A DNA stretch of 64,000 nucleotides from an uncultured Acetatifactor sp. (GTDB taxonomy: Bacteria > Bacillota > Clostridia > Lachnospirales > Lachnospiraceae). The position numbers and the translations under genes are program-made. Every line of letters begins with the position of its first letter. Within the stretch, counting starts at the first letter, position 1. Shown here piece after piece: positions 61,362 through 64,000 of the stretch. The notes beneath the pieces were generated by a model. That model worked only from the letters and a program-made list of their open reading frames with translations, did no database searches and was not told where the DNA came from. The stretch is from NCBI GenBank assembly GCA_947625255.1, contig CANQNT010000008.1, positions 57,683 to 121,682 of the forward strand. The letters run 5' to 3'.

Positions 61362-62130
61362 TCTTTTGGGATGGCGGCTTTTTGCCGTCATCCTGGGGGC
61401 TGCCCTGGGAAGTTTTATGGATTGTGTGGCATGGCGCGACGCACATGATGAGAAAATATTGAACGGTGGCTCTCATTGCGCGGATTGCGGCCATACGCTT
61501 AGCGCGGGGGACCTGATTCCGATTATCAGCTTTCTAAGTCATCATGGACGGTGCCGTTATTGCGGCGGACGGATTCCGCTGGAATCCTTGGTGGCCGAGG
61601 TGGCAGGAGCTTTTCTCTTTTATGGTTTTTCGGTCAAGTTCTATGCCTCCAACTTCCTTGCCATGTGGTTGTTGTTTGGGGCCTTATTATTGCTGCTTGG
61701 TCTGATCGATCATGCGAGCCGCCATTTGCCGGGAGAGGCGTTGACGGCGTTGGCGGTAAATCGGATGTTTTTCTGGTGGCTCTATAGCCGTTCGATGCGG
61801 GAACTGGGCAGGATGATAGTCGGAGCCTGTTCTGTTTCGATTCCCTTGCTGTTTCTTGTCTGGCTGGTAAACTGGGTGACAGGAAAAGAGAATATGGGGA
61901 AAGGAGATTTGAAACTGGTATTTGTTATCGGTCTTTATTTAGATTGGGTCAGAATGCTGCTATTGTTATTGGTGGCTTGTATGATAGGCATTACCGAGGG
62001 ACTGTTACTCAAAAGAACTGTTTCCGGGGAGAGACTTCAGGGACTTCCCTTTGGTTCCTATCTGGCCATTGCGGCCGTATTTGTGATTCTTTTTGGAGAA
62101 CCAATTGTTGAATGGTATGTCAATTTGTAA
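61345..62130 (+). CDS. Type IV prepilin peptidase (A24A family)
   Basis: 261 residues from the ATG at 61345 with GAAGGGA upstream. The N-terminal cytoplasmic domain has the two CxxC pairs of A24A enzymes (Cys45/48 and Cys70/73). Catalytic aspartates are Asp122 (LLGLIDHASRHLPGEAL) and Asp188 in the GxGD motif GKGD. Six or more membrane spans. It cleaves and may methylate the adjacent prepilin. Its start lies within the pilin gene, so translation is coupled. Confidence 0.92.
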   Translation: MELRFSLLGWRLFAVILGAALGSFMDCVAWRDAHDEKILNGGSHCADCGHTLSAGDLIPIISFLSHHGRCRYCGGRIPLESLVAEVAGAFLFYGFSVKFYASNFLAMWLLFGALLLLLGLIDHASRHLPGEALTALAVNRMFFWWLYSRSMRELGRMIVGACSVSIPLLFLVWLVNWVTGKENMGKGDLKLVFVIGLYLDWVRMLLLLLVACMIGITEGLLLKRTVSGERLQGLPFGSYLAIAAVFVILFGEPIVEWYVNL

Positions 62131-62207
62131 AATTATTTCCTAATGCACAATAATTTCATTCGGAATATGCGCATTATCACGAAAACGGCGAGTTTATAAA
62201 AATTTTA

Positions 62208-62237
62208 CTGACATTTTCCGTATAAATTTGCTATAAT
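62208..62237 (+). promoter_or_regulatory. Promoter of the CarD-type gene
   Basis: CTGACA (62208-62213) and a perfect TATAAT (62232-62237) with an 18-bp spacer. The leader to the start codon at 62351 is about 105 nt. Confidence 0.7.
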
Positions 62238-62350
62238 AAGGGTATGACAATATTAGCAGGGAATGACAGCGAATGGCAAAAAGTGCGGGAGCGAGCCCGG
62301 CCAGAGAAAGGATGCCGCGGAATACGGCGTCGCCCGCGACGGAAAGGAAG

Positions 62351-62869
62351 ATGAGAGTGTATCAGATAGGTGAAAAGGTAGTTTGTGGAAGCAAGGGCGT
62401 GTGTAATATTGAAGAAATCACCACTTTGAACATCCCGGGCGTGGATAAGACAAGGGAATATTACATTTTGAAGCCTTTGTATATGGCGGCAAGCACCGTG
62501 TATCTGCCGGTGGATACGGCACAAGACACAATGCGCAGGGTATTGACCAGGGAGGAAGCAGAGCAATTGATTTTAAAGATTCCCCAGATTTCCTTGATCA
62601 AAATTACGAACGACAAGCTTTTGGAACAAGAGTACAAGAACTGCCTTAGAACGGACAACTGTGAAGAGTGGATCCGCATCATTAAGACCATTTATACCAG
62701 ACGGCAGAAGCGGATCGAGTCAGGCAGGAAAGTAACGGCTTTGGACGCGCGGTATTATCGGATTGCCCAGGATTGCTTATATGGAGAATTCGCGGTGGCG
62801 CTGGAGTTAAAGCGGGAAGAAGTGGAGGATTATATCGCGGAGGTTTTGGATCGTGACATTTGTGTATGA
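62351..62869 (+). CDS. CarD/CdnL-type RNA polymerase-binding regulator
   Basis: 172 residues from the ATG at 62351, preceded by GAAAGGAAG; the frame is open back to 62273 but that start has no ribosome binding site. The N-terminal Tudor-like RID domain (YQIGEKVVCGSKGVCNIEEI, YYILKPLYMAASTVYLPVD) binds RNA polymerase beta. The helical C-terminal domain (ITNDKLLEQEYKNCLRTDN, RYYRIAQDCLYGEFAVAL) contacts promoter DNA. Such proteins stabilise open complexes at growth-related promoters. Confidence 0.9.
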   Translation: MRVYQIGEKVVCGSKGVCNIEEITTLNIPGVDKTREYYILKPLYMAASTVYLPVDTAQDTMRRVLTREEAEQLILKIPQISLIKITNDKLLEQEYKNCLRTDNCEEWIRIIKTIYTRRQKRIESGRKVTALDARYYRIAQDCLYGEFAVALELKREEVEDYIAEVLDRDICV

Positions 62870-63001
62870 GGTTATAGGAAGAGTAGGACCGTGAAAAGAT
62901 TCGGAGGGATCGTTTCGCGGTCCTTTTTCTTGACGAAGTTTGCTTTCGCTGATATAATGGGCGTTGATAGATACCGATGAGACGTGAGAGGATGGAGTAG
63001 G

Positions 63002-63838
63002 ATGCGTAATAAGAAAAACAGAAAGGTTATGGACATCATTACTTGTATTGTTCTGGTCGCGGGCATTATTATGATTGTGGTGTCGGGCAGTTATATCGTC
63101 AAAACCTTGTTGGAATATCATGAAGGCGAAGTGGAATACGACTCCTTGAAGCAGAAGGTATTTGCGGAGATCGAGGCAGGCGAGGAAACACATCCTCAGT
63201 CCAGGACACCTCAGGACCAGGAAACGCAGGATCCGTCTGAGGAGCCCCAGGAGGAAGCCTGGGAGCCTTTGTACGCGATTTGTGATTCCGTAAAGGAACT
63301 GCGCAAGGAATATGAAGATGTGGTGGGATGGCTGCATTTTGACAATATGGATATCAGTTATCCCATTATGCAGGGAGAGGATAATGACGACTACATCTAT
63401 ACTACCTATTCCGGCGAATCCAATTCTTCAGGTAGTATTTTCCTGGAAGCAATGAATCATGCGGATTTTCAGGATCAACATACCATCATTTACGGACATA
63501 ACATGAAAAACGGGAGTATGTTCGGGAAACTGAAAAAATATCGGAACGATGGCTTCTACGAGGAGAATCGTTACTTTACGATTTACACGGAGGATCGGGT
63601 CCTGCGGTATGAGATTTTTGCATACTTTGATACCGCTGCCACAAGTGACGTGTATGATATTTATTTTGAAACGGCGGAAGAATACGGCGAATTGCTTAAT
63701 ATGATCTTCCGGCATTCCTATCTGAAATCAGATGCGACCGTCAATACCGCAAACAAGATTGTGACGCTTTCCACCTGCTCCTCGGAAGGAAACCGATTTG
63801 TGGTGAACGCGGTTTTGATACAGGAAATCCTTGTGTAA
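63002..63838 (+). CDS. srtB: Class B sortase
   Basis: 278 residues from the ATG at 63002. An N-terminal membrane helix (about 13-35) is followed by an acidic Gln/Glu/Pro linker (about 58-90) and the sortase domain (VVGWLHFDNMDISYPIMQGEDNDDYI split by normal motifs). Catalytic residues: His166 (YGHNMKN), Cys259 (LSTCSSEGNRF) and Arg265. Class B enzymes attach proteins to peptidoglycan or build pili. No substrate adjoins it. The FIVAR protein at 12124 carries the only sorting-like tail I see in the window. Confidence 0.92.
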   Translation: MRNKKNRKVMDIITCIVLVAGIIMIVVSGSYIVKTLLEYHEGEVEYDSLKQKVFAEIEAGEETHPQSRTPQDQETQDPSEEPQEEAWEPLYAICDSVKELRKEYEDVVGWLHFDNMDISYPIMQGEDNDDYIYTTYSGESNSSGSIFLEAMNHADFQDQHTIIYGHNMKNGSMFGKLKKYRNDGFYEENRYFTIYTEDRVLRYEIFAYFDTAATSDVYDIYFETAEEYGELLNMIFRHSYLKSDATVNTANKIVTLSTCSSEGNRFVVNAVLIQEILV

Positions 63839-63880
63839 GCTGTTGCTGACACATAAACGTTGAAATATTAAAAAATTTTG

Positions 63881-63909
63881 TTGATTTTCCGATTGCAAGA
63901 TGTTATAAT
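63881..63909 (+). promoter_or_regulatory. Promoter of tRNA-Val
   Basis: TTGATT (63881-63886) and TATAAT (63904-63909) with a 17-bp spacer, ten bases before the tRNA. Confidence 0.75.
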
Positions 63910-63918
63910 GCTTGTCAT

Positions 63919-63992
63919 GGAAGCATAGCTCAGCTGGGATGAGCGCTCGCCTGACTAGCGGGAGGTCAAGGGTTCGAGCCCCTTTGCTTCCA
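63919..63992 (+). tRNA. tRNA-Val (anticodon GAC)
   Basis: 74 nt. The acceptor GGAAGCA pairs with TGCTTCC, the D-arm is GCTC/GAGC, and the anticodon stem CTCGC/GCGGG (one T/G pair) holds the loop CTGACTA with GAC. The T-arm AAGGG TTCGAGC CCCTT is normal, discriminator A, no encoded CCA. A T-run follows as the terminator. Confidence 0.88.
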
Positions 63993-64000
63993 TTTTTTAT

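Noticed and set aside
1..64000. A CRISPR array or rRNA operon
   Set aside because: No regularly spaced direct repeats with unique spacers and no conserved rRNA segments were seen.

Overview
The window comes from a spore-forming anaerobic member of the Clostridia, most likely a Lachnospiraceae-type gut bacterium. This is inferred from gene content, not from a marker search. The evidence is a PolC-type polymerase, the spore genes gpr, spoIIP and sigK, a clostridial-order rnfCDGEAB operon, a sodium-pump decarboxylase cluster, a CarD-type regulator, AGGAGG-type ribosome binding sites and moderately high GC coding sequence.

Layout. 1-609: 5' part of a PHP-family histidinol-phosphatase gene (minus strand). 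873-6278: a five-gene carboxyltransferase / Na+-pumping decarboxylase operon with a free biotin carrier. 6412-14352: two very large surface-protein genes, a secreted M60-type metalloprotease with a dockerin-like module and a wall/membrane-anchored FIVAR protein with a cohesin-like N-terminus. 14580-16840: an accessory patch with a small membrane protein gene, a probably frameshifted ORF, a GC-rich stretch with no recognisable gene and an AbiEi-type antitoxin with no visible toxin. 16920-22128: RpiR regulator, HI0933-type flavoprotein, then cmk-ispH-rpsA. 22332-23435: YprB-like nuclease (minus). 23607-28743: Rnf complex. 28956-35648: SleB-type hydrolase, thrC, citrate synthase (minus), a DeoC lacking its catalytic core, and an M24B aminopeptidase. 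35837-41363: a large GH2 enzyme, a zinc-ribbon membrane protein and a TPM-domain protein. 41436-48399: rpsT (minus), gpr, spoIIP, lepA, hemW, sigK. 48585-57190: YifB/ComM-type ATPase, dprA, ispG, polC. 57341-64000: tRNA-Glu, a zinc-ribbon protein, a minimal type IV pilus-like operon (ATPase, platform protein, one pilin, prepilin peptidase), CarD, class B sortase and tRNA-Val.

How the parts fit. The decarboxylase cluster and Rnf are both ion-translocating energy modules of fermenting anaerobes. The M60/FIVAR pair and the cytoplasmic GH2 suit a life on host or plant glycans. The best candidate for a little-described system is the dockerin-like protease next to the cohesin-like anchored FIVAR protein, which may form a two-component surface complex. 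Other points worth following are the DeoC missing all three catalytic residues, the RnfE with a cysteine-rich tail, the lipoprotein-OadG fusion, the SpoIIP without a normal start codon and the solitary AbiEi regulator. All functional statements come from reading motifs and gene order by eye; no database search was run.
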